Shown here one piece after another: positions 47,109 through 57,066 of a DNA stretch of 64,000 bases. Location of the stretch: contig NZ_JACMYK010000004.1 in the NCBI RefSeq assembly GCF_020889785.1, positions 62,001 to 126,000 of the forward strand, read 5' to 3'. Origin of the DNA: Bradyrhizobium acaciae. GTDB lineage: Bacteria > Pseudomonadota > Alphaproteobacteria > Rhizobiales > Xanthobacteraceae. Each line of letters begins with the position of its first letter. Positions within the stretch are counted from its first letter, which is position 1. Position numbers and translations under genes: made by a program. The notes under the pieces were generated by a model. That model did not search any database, was not told the origin of the DNA, and worked only from the letters and a program-made list of their open reading frames with translations.

Positions 47109-47122
47109 TTGCGTTAGGTCAA
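47109..47122 (-). promoter_or_regulatory. FixK2/FNR-type box upstream of hemN
   Basis: TTGACCTAACGCAA on the minus strand fits TTG(A/C)-N6-(T/G)CAA, the FixK2 consensus in Bradyrhizobium, and fits it also when read from the plus strand. Its centre is about 64 bases before the hemN start codon, which allows the -41.5 position for an activator with a short leader. Confidence 0.6.
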
Positions 47123-48453
47123 AAGCACTGCTCTGATCCTGAAGCTCGAGACCCCTCTTCGATGTAACTTCCAGCACAGCCTGCGAACTGGGAGCGGTGA
47201 GCAAGTCAGGCGCTAGCCGTCATTTGCAACCGGTGAAGGAACGAATATCTCGCATAAGCTGGGCCGCGCTGACTCGATCCGCCCAACCATTGTGCGCATG
47301 AACAATCAATCATCGGAGGCGTCTGCATTCTCCAACGCAGGCTTTTGCGACGACAGGATCCAAGGCGTTGCCATGGTCGGTGACCTTCAGGCGATCGCCG
47401 GCAAGGCGATTCCGGAAATCCCGAGCCTCGATGCATTGCTGCTGGAATGCTCGGCCCCATCGGAGGGCAAAGCGTCACAATCAAAAGCGACGCGTAGTTG
47501 AGCTTCTTTCGAATTCGACTTCATACACCCTATGCGGACTGATACTTGGGCATGCTACCGTTCGGCTCGCGCATGCCACTTCCCCCTCGCGCAATAGCCG
47601 CGTTTGCCGCACGCTTGCACGTAATGGTGAGAAAGCGCCGGCGTGTATCGGCGTCGATCTTGTTTTTCTTGCGGTAGAAGGGCGCGTCGAGGAACGATGG
47701 TCGGCGCTTCTATTGAGTCTACAATCTGCCGAATCGTTGTCAGTCACACTCTTCAAACCTGCGCAGACGGGATTTTGAGCCCATTTGCATTCAGTGACAT
47801 GGGCGGGAAACGCTATGGCACGGATGTCGTGTTCCGATTTGCGTTCCGGGCTGCCTAGGCTGTGCAGGATAAAATGGCATGCGCAAACGAGAATAGGGAT
47901 AGTATTTAGCGCGGCGCCTCGAGATGCAACGAGCAGAATGCTCTCCAAGCTGGGCCTTGTCAGACAGGGAGTCTCGGTTGATGAAACGCAGGGCGCGAGA
48001 TCTTACAACGTGACGCAACGTGAGTTTCAATAGGCGTCGAACCGGCTGAAAAACATTTTTGCATTCCACGTGGTAAAGATGGATCAGCCTCAATTCCGCC
48101 ATGCCGCTTGTCTCATTGCGCCAAGCATCGTCACGGATGTACTGATGATGCGGGGGCTGCCCCGGCGCACTTCAAACCCCGGCAGGTGCGTCGGGGCGCT
48201 TTAATTCGGCCGCGCCATTGTGAGCGCCGCGAGTTCACCAATTCCCAACCGGACCGCAGGCTGTGCCGGAACCGCAAAGCGCGGGCATTGTCAGCTTCTG
48301 TACTCCCTGGCACGTCCAAGTCAGACGATACGCGTCTGTTCTGCTTCGAGGCCTCAGGTCGTTCGTTTTGGAATCGTTCCTGCTATTGTCATGGCCCCCG
48401 TTGGTGAACGATGACTGCAACGACAGCCGCAGCAAAGGCAGATCGAACCGCAT
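47123..48453. other. Gene-poor interval
   Basis: About 1.3 kb. A plus-strand stretch near 47360-47470 (GDLQAIAGKAIPEIPSLDAL) looks protein-like but has no start or end that makes sense. The interval contains a MerR-type promoter at 48000-48030 with no clear gene behind it. Confidence 0.4.
48000..48030 (-). promoter_or_regulatory. MerR-type promoter, copy 1 (orphan)
   Basis: On the minus strand: TTGAAA (48030-48025), a 19-base spacer containing the dyad CACGTTGCGTCACGTTG, then TAAGAT (48005-48000). A 19-bp spacer is the mark of MerR-controlled promoters. The same pattern occurs three more times in this window, near nolA and nodD2. No supported gene follows before hemN, about 0.95 kb away. Confidence 0.55.
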
Positions 48454-49170
48454 CTAGGTGCGAACTAACTGCACGCCGGCAATGAGCAGAACCGCTACAA
48501 GGACGAACCTAATAGCTGTCTGGCTCAGCCATTTCAGGCCGATGACCGTTCCTGCGATGGCTCCTCCCAGTGCGGCCATTGCGTAAATGGCCGCGTCCGA
48601 ACACGGAAATTGGCCGGTGAAAAGAACTCCGACGAAGCCCACTGTGGAATTCGCTAGGATAAACGGAGGCGACAGCAGGGTGACTTGCCTGACTGACGCC
48701 AAGTTCAGTGTCATGAGCGCGGGCGCCAGGAATACTCCGCCGCCCACGCCGGTCAGACCCGAAACAAACCCGATGACCGCTCCAATGCCCACGCTTCCCC
48801 AGAGCGGAGTTTCGAAAATACGGTGGGCAAGGTCGCCACGCCGAACGATCATCACAGCGCTCGCCAAAAGGAGGACAAGACCAGTCAATGTCCTGTAAAC
48901 GTTCTCCCCGAGCACCAGCAAGCTGCCGGCAAGTGCCGTCGGCATTGATGACAATAGCAGCGGCCGGAGCGCTGTCCAGTCGATCACTTTGTTGCGGTTT
49001 AAGAACCACGTGGAATAACTCGCGACAACAATGTTGAGGCCAAGCGCCGTCGGGCGCATCTCTGCGGAGGGCACGCTAGAAAACGCCATAAGCGCTAGGA
49101 ACGCGGTTCCACCGGCTTGGCCAACCATTGCATAGAGCAGTGAGATAAGCGCGAAGAACAGAGAAAGCAT
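48454..49170 (-). CDS. TauE/SafE-family membrane exporter
   Basis: The protein has 238 residues with seven to eight membrane helices. The family's duplicated glycine-rich motif is seen as AMVGQAGGTAFLALMAF near residue 15 and GFVSGLTGVGGGVFLAPALM near 135. Members move sulfite, sulfonates or other organic anions across the inner membrane. It stands alone with no neighbours to hint at a substrate. ATG 49170 has GAAAG just upstream. Confidence 0.85.
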   Translation of the reverse strand: MLSLFFALISLLYAMVGQAGGTAFLALMAFSSVPSAEMRPTALGLNIVVASYSTWFLNRNKVIDWTALRPLLLSSMPTALAGSLLVLGENVYRTLTGLVLLLASAVMIVRRGDLAHRIFETPLWGSVGIGAVIGFVSGLTGVGGGVFLAPALMTLNLASVRQVTLLSPPFILANSTVGFVGVLFTGQFPCSDAAIYAMAALGGAIAGTVIGLKWLSQTAIRFVLVAVLLIAGVQLVRT

Positions 49171-50421
49171 ACTTCACCAACCCTGCGAAAAGTTCTTCGC
49201 TTGCCTTGCGCTAATTTCATTCAGTCCCAGTTGTCTTTCCGCGACGGATGAAATCGAAGCGAGCGCTTTAATCGGATGCGGCGCGGCCGCGCGCCGCAAT
49301 TGGCACCGGCTACGTTTCCCAAACCCAATGCCATTTGTGGATCGGCTTCTTCAATTGCCAGCATTGGGACTTGACCTGGATGTGAAAGTGGTGCGCACAG
49401 CCCGGCTGTTGTAAGGGGGCTTGGGAGCTGCCGCGCCGAGCGGCACTCTTCAGGCCCTGTAAGCCTAGCGCAAGTAGCGCTGTCGCGTTTCCTCCAGATG
49501 TCGCCATTGCTTCAAGCGCGCGTGTGCCGAAAACCGGGCTCTTGCCTTGAATTCCTGGTTATAGAGCATTGATTCTTGTGAGGCCGCCAGTTGGTACGAC
49601 ACTTGCTGATCTGCGCCCAGGTCCTCTCCCTTATGGAGATGCGCATGCAAGGTGTCCTCTGCGGAAGGCAAGTCTCGTTTCTGCGCGCATCTCCTATCGC
49701 GCACCTGGCGCACGGAGCATCTGTGTCTTCAATTCAGGTGCGCTGGACCTCTTCAACGCGCTTGATCAGCCGCCGGGCCGTTATATCACGCGGTCACCTG
49801 CTGGTGCGGCTCTTTCGCGTTGCTCGCAGACGGCATCCCCGACGCCGTCGAAGGACGGAGGATGAGCGAAGAATCCGCGACAGCAATTCGCAGGACGGGG
49901 ACGAAAATGACCTTCCTGTCGGCAGGAAGTAGAAGACCAATGTCGGAACTGCGTAGGTCGAGCCCGGCATCGCCAAGTTGGTCAGCGTGCTCCAACTCGC
50001 TTGCATCGCGAAGGTCAACGTTCAGGGTATCATCGCGCTCAACCTTGAGGCAAAGTCAGGCGTCCTTCGGGCAGGACAGCCGCTGCTGACCATTTAGTCT
50101 GAGTAGAGCCGATCTTGTCGTTCATGGCTGCTTTGGCCGCACTATTAAGGCAGCATCGAGGGCACAGACCATCAGACGAACGACAATGCGGTGATGGCCT
50201 GCTTGGCCAGCGCGTCATCGGCGAGCAGGACCGTTCGGTCGGAATGTGACGGCGCTTCGGTTGTGGCGTGCCGTCGATGTCCGACGAGGATTGCCGCTGG
50301 ATCCCGGCGTTTGGCGGAACAATTATCGCGCCGCAGCTAGCGGAAGGTGAAAAATTCGGGAATGGCGTCTGACGCAGCGGCGCTCCAGACTTCACGAAGA
50401 GCAAACCTGAGAGTTCAGCTC
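49171..50421. other. Gene-poor interval
   Basis: About 1.25 kb. Overlapping short frames on both strands lack family features. A frame of the LuxR gene extends back to 50347 but is not needed. Confidence 0.4.
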
Positions 50422-51231
50422 ATGGAATGGAATGTGGCTCGGCCTGAAACAAATGCAATCGAACGCAGCGATGGCGAGCCTGCTCGGCGTGCCGAAGCGC
50501 CCATCGTGGATCTCTTCAGCTTCACCGAATGCGCAAACCAGACGCATTCGCTGAGAGCGTTGTTCGATCTTCTCGTAAACCGTGCCACCGAGGAAGGATT
50601 CAGTGAAGTTGCTTACGGAGCCCTCAACTTCGTCGAGCCACTTCGGTTGGCTGAGTATCCACCGCCGACTGTCGCTGTGAATTGGCCGCCGGCCTGGTGC
50701 GATCGATACTTCAAACGTAAGTACCACACCATCGATCCGGTGGTCCGGCGGACGCCGATGCATTCTCGTCCGTTTCTATGGGACCAACTCGCTGACCATT
50801 GTCAGCTTCAACCGGACGAGAGACGCGTTTTGGATGAGGCTAGGGAGGCCGGGCTGAAGCATGGCATGAGCGTGCCTCTATTTGGCCCGTTGGGCCAAGT
50901 ATCTGTGGTGTCCTTTGCATCTCCGTCCGACGATGCTGATCCTCAGAATCGCATCGGTCATCTAAATGCCCTGGCTTCGCTCTTTCACAGCGCCTATGGC
51001 GAGATTGCTCGACCCCCTAATGGCGGCTGCCGGAAACAAATTGCATTGTCGCAACGGGAGATCAGTTGCATGCGGTGGGTGGCAGAGGGGAAATCGTCCT
51101 GGGAAATTGGGAAGATCCTAAAAATTAGCGAAAATACGGTCAATTTTCATATCAAGAATGCAATGCGAAAGCTGGGTGCGACCAGCCGGATCCAGGCGAC
51201 CGCTATAGCCATTCGCCTCAATATTGTTTGA
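50422..51231 (+). CDS. LuxR-type quorum-sensing regulator without a visible synthase
   Basis: The protein has 269 residues from ATG 50422 (GAGAG about 8 bases upstream; an earlier start at 50347 or 50362 is possible). The N-terminal autoinducer-binding domain has the usual pattern: WCDRYFKRKYHTIDPVVRR with conserved Trp, Tyr, Asp and Pro, and PFLWDQL with the second Trp; the DNA-binding domain LSQREISCMRWVAEGKSSWEIGKILKISENTVNFHIKNAMRKL is a complete LuxR helix-turn-helix. Ligands are acyl- or aryl-homoserine lactones. No luxI-type gene is in this window, so it may be a solo receptor or its synthase lies elsewhere. Confidence 0.88.
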   Translation: MEWNVARPETNAIERSDGEPARRAEAPIVDLFSFTECANQTHSLRALFDLLVNRATEEGFSEVAYGALNFVEPLRLAEYPPPTVAVNWPPAWCDRYFKRKYHTIDPVVRRTPMHSRPFLWDQLADHCQLQPDERRVLDEAREAGLKHGMSVPLFGPLGQVSVVSFASPSDDADPQNRIGHLNALASLFHSAYGEIARPPNGGCRKQIALSQREISCMRWVAEGKSSWEIGKILKISENTVNFHIKNAMRKLGATSRIQATAIAIRLNIV

Positions 51232-51284
51232 GATCCATCCTCACTGCCAGGACGTGGCATTGACGCCAATCTTTGGCAGGGCCC

Positions 51285-51434
51285 ATGTCATTCGAACAGT
51301 GCTTGGTTGAGACAGGCGACAGGAAACTCACGTTGCGTGAGGTTCTGGAGTTCGATGACGCATGTCGAGCCCACCGGCTTGGTTTCCTCGGGTGTGCCCG
51401 CGGTCCGCTCGGCCAGCCAGTGATACAAGCCTAG
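51285..51434 (+). CDS. Hypothetical 49-residue protein
   Basis: A small ORF starting MSFEQCLVETGDRKLTLREV, with AGGG just ahead of the ATG. It reads protein-like (LTLREVLEFDDACRAHRLGFLG) and lies 54 bases after the LuxR gene in the same direction. No family is recognised. It may be a small regulated peptide or remnant. Confidence 0.3.
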   Translation: MSFEQCLVETGDRKLTLREVLEFDDACRAHRLGFLGCARGPLGQPVIQA

Positions 51435-51490
51435 ACGAGCTCGCGCCGATTCCGCTGGCTTGTTGCGAGGCGGTAGGGCAGCCTTTCGAG

Positions 51491-51516
51491 AAAGAACCCC
51501 GACCGTTAGTCGGGGC
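51491..51516 (-). terminator. Intrinsic terminator of the outer-membrane protein gene
   Basis: Stem CCCCGAC / GTCGGGG with the 5-base loop CGTTA (51497-51515); on the minus strand it is followed by TTCTTT. It lies 33 bases after the stop of the outer-membrane protein gene. Confidence 0.75.
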
Positions 51517-51548
51517 TCTCGATTTAACTCTTGCGCGCGTGGTGTTCG

Positions 51549-52271
51549 CTATTTTGCAAACGCCGGACCGAACTTGTAGTTGAGCCGTGCCGTGACAAGA
51601 TCGATGTCCTGCTGAACGCGATCGAAACCAGCGGCCGTGGGGAAGCTTACGTTGCTGCCCTGCATGAACAAGTGATTATACTCGAGGCCAGCCGACCAGT
51701 TCGGGGTCAGGCCGACTTCGGCGCCCACGCCGAGCGCGCCTCCCCAGCGAACATCGTTGGTCCTGCCAAGCTCGGTGCCAGCAGCCACCGAGTTGACGTG
51801 ATAGGCATTGCTGGTCACCGCCGCACCGCCCTTGGCGTAAAGCAGCACGGCATTCAATGCGTAGCCGATGTGGCCGGTGAGCAATCCAAATGCATCTGTC
51901 TTGGTGCCAACGGTGTCCGCTGGGAAAGCGGTGCTGACATTAGAGCCGCTGAAGTCGGCCCAGTTGCCTTGACCTTCGATGCCGTACACCGTTCTGAAGA
52001 TCTGCCAGCGATAGCCGATCTGGCCGCCGACGGTGCCGCCGGTCGAATTATGGCAGCCCTCGGAAGTGACGCCGCTGAAATTCCAGCAATTGTGACTCGA
52101 TCCCCAACCGCCATTGAGGCCGATATAGTAGCCGCTCCAGTCGTTGATCGGAGGTACCACAGGCAGCGTGGCCGCCTTGATGTTGACAGGCTGACCGCCG
52201 AGGTCAGCGCCGAATGCGGGAGTTGCAGCGCTGAGTGCGATGCTTGCGGTCAGAACCAGCAAATTCTTCAT
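51549..52271 (-). CDS. Outer-membrane beta-barrel protein (Omp25/RopB-like)
   Basis: The protein has 240 residues. The signal peptide MKNLLVLTASIALSAATPAFG is followed by a linker and WSGYYIGLNGGWGSSHN, the signature of rhizobial small porin-like barrels, then alternating strands and the C-terminal ARLNYKFGPAFAK. It forms an eight-stranded barrel in the outer membrane, often involved in envelope stability or haemin binding. ATG 52271 with AAGGA upstream is used; the frame open to 52382 is rejected because it precedes the signal peptide. Confidence 0.85.
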   Translation of the reverse strand: MKNLLVLTASIALSAATPAFGADLGGQPVNIKAATLPVVPPINDWSGYYIGLNGGWGSSHNCWNFSGVTSEGCHNSTGGTVGGQIGYRWQIFRTVYGIEGQGNWADFSGSNVSTAFPADTVGTKTDAFGLLTGHIGYALNAVLLYAKGGAAVTSNAYHVNSVAAGTELGRTNDVRWGGALGVGAEVGLTPNWSAGLEYNHLFMQGSNVSFPTAAGFDRVQQDIDLVTARLNYKFGPAFAK

Positions 52272-53130
52272 TCCAGTGTCATTCCTTTTGATGCCCCCGG
52301 CGCCGTGCGTCTTAACAACATGATTGCGAATTGCTGTAACTGAGGCACAACATTCCTCGGCAAGAAATGGGTCGAAACGCACGGTGCGTCAGGTTGTGAG
52401 GCGCCTAACTTGCGGCGCCTCGACGAAAATGCGGCGACATTGATAGGGCGCCTCGTGGCGCGTTTGCCTGAAGACGAAGCGATCGTGATGGAACTGCGCG
52501 ACGCAATGCTGCGAGCGCATTGCTAAGCACTGCCACAACCAGGTTCTTGGCGATACGTCCGGATGCGCCTCGTTCCGCGGGCGTCGTCATGAGCCGCACA
52601 GATAATGGCGTCCTAATCAGGACGGGATTTATCTTGAGTCAGAAGTCGTGTCGCACCTTAAGAAGGTGGTAACTTGGTAATGACCCATCCGAGCCATTGA
52701 TCAATCTAGATTTGGACAACCTGAAGATCCGGAGCGAGCTGTAACTGCTCTTGCCGCGACAGGAAAGCCAATCAAGCCGGTGCGCCACCAAGATTGTCTG
52801 CTGTCGTAGAATGTTGGTCACCGCGCTAGATGAAGCCGGCATCGAAATTGCCGAGACACATGCCAAGCTGCCAGCGACGGTGCACATTGTGTCACGTCGT
52901 GGCAACGCGTGCCCGTCCCGCCTTTCTTTGCCGGCGTGCTCCCGTTTCTATCCTACTGGTATGGGGACGACGAGAGCTCCACGAGCAGCGCTCTCTGACG
53001 CAGTCGTCGGTATAGGTGAAGGTGAGCCGGGAAAACTCAGCTCGACCACGACCTGACACTTCGGGAGTTGACGACACCGTCCTTGTGCTGCCGATAACAA
53101 GGGTGGCGGCCAGCTAGAGGAACGAACCAC
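52272..53130. other. Gene-poor interval
   Basis: About 860 bases. An 8-bp perfect inverted repeat GAGGCGCC / GGCGCCTC with an 8-base loop lies at 52398-52421; no T-run follows. No gene is supported. Confidence 0.4.
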
Positions 53131-53376
53131 CTACCGTTTGCTCGGCGACGCCAGTTCCGCTCGTAAATTGCGGATCGCTTCGTTCGCCAGATACAGGGTA
53201 TTTCGTTCACCGGTCCTGATCGAGCACTCCAGTAATGCTCGCAAGCGGCTGTGAAGGAACGTCTTGAGATGATGCGCCAGAACTGGGTCCTTCTCGACAA
53301 AGCGCCACGCTTTTTCAAATGCGATACTTACGATAGCGTCTGGCGCTTGTACCTGGTCGGATATGATCTGATCCAT
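53131..53376 (-). CDS. Conserved hypothetical 81-residue protein
   Basis: The ORF starts MDQIISDQVQAPDAIVSIAF. ATG 53376 has a strong GAGGAG 7 bases upstream. It is all-helical and acidic/basic mixed (EKAWRFVEKDPVLAHHLKTF, LANEAIRNLRAELA), like several small helical proteins I recall from Bradyrhizobium genomes, but without a known function. The frame extends to 53676 but lacks a comparable start there. Confidence 0.55.
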   Translation of the reverse strand: MDQIISDQVQAPDAIVSIAFEKAWRFVEKDPVLAHHLKTFLHSRLRALLECSIRTGERNTLYLANEAIRNLRAELASPSKR

Positions 53377-54332
53377 CTCGAAACTCCTCGAGGCACAAGG
53401 TAAAAGATTCGTCCGAAGCGTACCGACGAGCTGCGGCCTGTCTTGACCGGCAAGAAGTCGGAGCCCCAGCAAAAAATGTGTGTCGAGCTGCTCGCGGCGC
53501 ACAGTGAACTTTATAATGCCGCTTGTTGAAGTCCCGATGACCGAATGTCGAAGTGCCAGCGCGAGTCGAACGATTCTGGATTGGCTGAGGAGACCCTGCG
53601 TAACATCTGTCTCTTTGCGCCCCGCATCTTGTTGCCCGGCGTTCGCCCTTCGCCGCTTGCGGGCCGACACTCCCAAGAGTCAGTCGAGCTATAGCCGTCT
53701 TACGAAGCAGGCTGTTCACTACATTCAAACGTTGAAAGCTAAGAAGTGCTCTGGGAGATGTCGTATGCGCTCTTTATGTCGCATCCGGCTGTGTGGCTCA
53801 TTCTCGACAATCCGTTCGTGTGCTTCCCGACATGCGTCAACAGCCTGGCTACATCTGCCGGCTTCGCACGGCACCACATTTGCGATACGGTTCTGCTACG
53901 GATAGGTCGCACGAAAGAAACGGGACAAGCTATCGCGACAATTGCGGTGATCTGCCAGGAGCTCATTCTGGCAACGAAATATATGGTGGTCCGCAACTTT
54001 AGAATACGGCGGCCGCCATCAGGGGGCAGCTCATGCTGCCAAGATCCGAATATCGGAAGGCGGGGTTAACCGTGCGGTGTCTCGCCCGAATAAAGAAAAA
54101 CTGCGAGCGCGTAAGATGCCATGATCGAGCGCTTGGGGTGCAGTCCAGCGGAGATCGGATGGATGTCTCGCTCCTCGAAGTGAAATGATCAGCACGCCGA
54201 GGCGGCTCACTCACGTAGCGGTGAGCCACGGTCTCAAAGCGGCCTTATCCATTTGTAGGAGAGCAGCAACGGTCAGCCCAGCGATGAAGCGTTCGCTGAG
54301 CGGCCGTCAACTGCAGAAGAGCAAAGCGGCTC
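53377..54332. other. Gene-poor interval
   Basis: About 950 bases with short frames only; nothing recognised. Confidence 0.4.
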
Positions 54333-54707
54333 TCAGCCCGCCGCACGCGCCAGAATCAATCTGGCAATCCACATCTGGTTGGCCGGAGTGCGCAGTGCAG
54401 GTGGTAAGGCGGCCACTGCCTGATCGAGAAGGCGCCCCAAGATTTGAAGCTCTTCTGGATTGTAGACGCCTTGGTCCCGTCTCATTCGCGCTGCTCGTTC
54501 GCCGCCTGGATGGCCACCGGTGCTCGTATCGCCGAGCTGGCCGAGCTCGAGTTCCGCTGATACCATTTCGTTCGTGAGTGCGTTGAGCAGCTGGATTGCC
54601 TCGAGCTCGTTGCTTCCTTCGCGGACGAGAGTTGCTACGATATCGAGTTGTAGTTCGATGCGATCCTCAAGGTCTTGCATGCGTGAATTCGAAGGGTCAA
54701 GTTCCAC
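54333..54707 (-). CDS. Small helical protein, paralogue of the gene between nolA and nodD2
   Basis: The protein has 124 residues from GTG 54707 (GGAG 7 bases upstream). The first 55 residues are a leucine-rich helix likely to form a coiled coil (LEDRIELQLDIVATLVREGSNELEAIQLLNAL). The C-terminal 45 residues, GVYNPEELQILGRLLDQAVA and LPPALRTPANQMWIARLIL, are clearly related to the 69-residue protein at 59820-60029. The two define a small rhizobial family of unknown function, here with and without the coiled-coil extension. Confidence 0.65.
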   Translation of the reverse strand: MELDPSNSRMQDLEDRIELQLDIVATLVREGSNELEAIQLLNALTNEMVSAELELGQLGDTSTGGHPGGERAARMRRDQGVYNPEELQILGRLLDQAVAALPPALRTPANQMWIARLILARAAG

Positions 54708-55127
54708 AGTGCTGCTCCAGACTAATTAAACGAGATTGACGTGTAGTTTTGTATTCGTTCCGGTTTGCGAGGCAGCCGATGCGGTGCATGACCGAATTGC
54801 CGCTGCACAAGACAACTCGCACATGGCAACCAAAGAAAGGGACAGGCTCGTCTCGCAGAAAGACCCGAAGGAGGTAAGTCGCTATAGCTCGACTCCTTGA
54901 TTGAGCTATCGAGCCGGCGCACGCCAAGCTAGCAGACTTCGCAGGAACGCCGTTGGCATAGGCGGAGCCCACTGAACAGCGTGGAGCGGATGGGCGGCAT
55001 GAGAACCCCGCGATCAAATGGCGTAAGTGGGCGGCAAGTTTTGTCGCGTAGCCTTTCGCATCGCCGAAATCGACCTCAGTGCGCGGCGTTGATACCAGCA
55101 CGTCCTTTTTGTGTTTAAGGAAGTCAG
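54708..55127. other. Intergenic, nothing recognised
   Basis: 420 bases. A minus-strand stretch near 55020-55110 reads VDFGDAKGYATKLAAHLRHL, protein-like but without start or end; probably a remnant. Confidence 0.35.
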
Positions 55128-55451
55128 ATGGCTGTCGTCGCACTACTTGAGAATCGCAACTTCGTGGAAGTAAGGGGGCTGTCCAGCTGGTCAGGTCGGC
55201 AAGCCTTGCCGCGGCTGGCGCCACAGGCAGTGCGCCTGCCTGGCTTCTATGCGACGCACGCATGCAACCCGGCCAATGCGCGTGAGAAGCACCTGATCTT
55301 CGGTGAGGCCTTTAGGATGACGATATTGCTGTCGGCGACTTCGAATGAGGGCCGTACGGCTTGGCGAGCCTTCCGGCTGAAGCTAGACCACTTGTGGCGC
55401 GGTTTCAAAGGTCGAGGGATACCGATGGTGGTGCTGCCGCGAAAGGTTTGA
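55128..55451 (+). CDS. Hypothetical 107-residue protein
   Basis: The ORF starts MAVVALLENRNFVEVRGLSS with AAGGAAG 4 bases upstream. The sequence is mixed, with a basic C-terminal part (RAFRLKLDHLWRGFKGRG). No family recognised and no co-oriented neighbour. It could be a chance frame in high-GC DNA. Confidence 0.3.
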   Translation: MAVVALLENRNFVEVRGLSSWSGRQALPRLAPQAVRLPGFYATHACNPANAREKHLIFGEAFRMTILLSATSNEGRTAWRAFRLKLDHLWRGFKGRGIPMVVLPRKV

Positions 55452-55882
55452 GCCGACCTGCGACTTGGCAGAAAGCAAAGGGGGTCCATGGTCACACGAG
55501 CTTCGTTAAAGGTGCTTTCCGGAAACCGGTGAGCGACTATGGTGCATTTGGCGGAAATTCGTAAAATCGAAAGTTTTGATGGGATGCATCCAGGCCGCGG
55601 ATAGCGCGCGACTATCCTTGACCTGCTCTGGACGACGCATAAGACAAGCCCGCGTACGGGTTGAGCCGGTTTGTCATGCCAACGCTATTCAACCAGTCAT
55701 GTCGCTGCCGACGACATCGGCTGCGCGGCCGGCAAAGTGATGCTTGAGGTCGCGCCTATATCCTGGTGGGTTTGGGATCTCCCGTTGAGCAAGAAGGAAC
55801 GGCTTGATCGCACGCAAATGGCACGTGCGGAATGCCAAGAACTGGCCGGGCATCCCGCAGTCGCAAAGTTGAATAGACATTG
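55452..55882. other. Intergenic, nothing recognised
   Basis: About 430 bases; a plus-strand frame at 55671-55982 overlaps the monooxygenase gene and is not supported. Confidence 0.4.
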
Positions 55883-56977
55883 TCAGCCAAAGCTATCGAT
55901 GATTTCGGCTCTGATCGCGCTCGCGGTGTATAGTGAAACGTCGAGCGGAAGGTGCCCAAATGCAAGCTGGCAGAGCAGGTAGTTGGTACCTGCCTCTTCC
56001 ATCTGATTAAGAAGCTGCTGTCGGGCGGAAGCTGGCGTTCCGACGACGCACAATTGGTTCTCCAAGGCTGCATCGAATGAAAGCGGCAGGGTCGGCGGTG
56101 TCGGAGTGGCGTTCAACTCGTAAAGGAACTTAAAGCTATCCAGCCATTGTCCATAAGCGGTTTCGGCAGCCGCATGAGCGTCTCCGTCAGATCTCGCAAT
56201 CACGATCATACGAGCTAACCCTAGGAATGGCTCTCGATCGTCCGTGGCTGTGCAGCGCGCACGACGGGAACGAAAAGCATCCGTGATGCTTCGGACAGCA
56301 GAGGCGGGACCGACACACGCCAGATTTGCACCATTTGCCGCGGCCCATTCCGCCGATTCGGTCCGATTGCTGGCGATCCATGTCGGCGGATAAGGGCGCT
56401 GATGAGGCCTCAAGGTTAAGGGTACACTGTTCAGCTCAAAATGGCTTCCTTGGTAGGATAACGTATCGCTCTTCAGCGCAGCATTTAAGATTTCGCTGGA
56501 TTCCATATAGCGGCTTGGCGCCGCGCCTGCGCTGATGCCGAAATAGCCCCATTCGATCGGCTGGGAGCCGCGCCCAATACCGAGTTCGAGCCTGCCGCCG
56601 CTCAATTGATCAAGCATGCAGATTTCTTCGAACGCGCGCAATGGATGATAGAGGTTGAGCAACAGAACAAGCGGACCAAAGCGAAGCCTCCGGGTGCGCT
56701 GCGCAAGACTTGCTAGAAACAGGTTCGGCGAAGGCCCTCTGCCATGAGGGGTGCAGTGGTGCTCGGCCAGGTGATAAGCGTAAAAGCCCAGAGAATCACA
56801 CGTCTCCGCCAGCTTGAGACGATCTTCATACTGGCGCGCAATGTCGCGGCCGTCGTCGTCCAAGTGGTCAAAGATTGCGCATGTCAGTCGTGAGGGAAGG
56901 CCGCTTTTCACTCGATTATCTCCGATTGCGAATGGGAGTCCTGGTTGTGCCGTCGGCCTCAGAGACATGGCGTGCAT
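55883..56977 (-). CDS. Luciferase-like (LLM) flavin-dependent monooxygenase
   Basis: The protein has 364 residues from ATG 56977 (GTG 56980 and ATG 56968 are alternatives). LLM features: ETCDSLGFYAYHLAEHHC near residue 65, RLRFGPLVLLLNLYHPLRAFEEICMLDQLSGGRLELGIGRGSQ (the flavin-binding segment), and a TIM-barrel tail ending VGTPASARQQLLNQMEEAGTNYLL. It would oxidise an organic substrate with reduced FMN supplied by a reductase not encoded here. It begins 90 bases after an IS3 remnant, which may have brought or interrupted the locus. Confidence 0.88.
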   Translation of the reverse strand: MHAMSLRPTAQPGLPFAIGDNRVKSGLPSRLTCAIFDHLDDDGRDIARQYEDRLKLAETCDSLGFYAYHLAEHHCTPHGRGPSPNLFLASLAQRTRRLRFGPLVLLLNLYHPLRAFEEICMLDQLSGGRLELGIGRGSQPIEWGYFGISAGAAPSRYMESSEILNAALKSDTLSYQGSHFELNSVPLTLRPHQRPYPPTWIASNRTESAEWAAANGANLACVGPASAVRSITDAFRSRRARCTATDDREPFLGLARMIVIARSDGDAHAAAETAYGQWLDSFKFLYELNATPTPPTLPLSFDAALENQLCVVGTPASARQQLLNQMEEAGTNYLLCQLAFGHLPLDVSLYTASAIRAEIIDSFG

Positions 56978-57066
56978 CACTTGGCCGATCTGGCTATTTT
57001 GCGGGAGCTAACGCTCTGGGCGTGCGCCATGCAGCGTGGGCGTGAGAACCTGCCTATTGTTTGCGA

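Noticed and set aside
52398..52421. Inverted repeat GAGGCGCC/GGCGCCTC as a terminator
   Set aside because: No T-run follows on either strand and no gene ends nearby.
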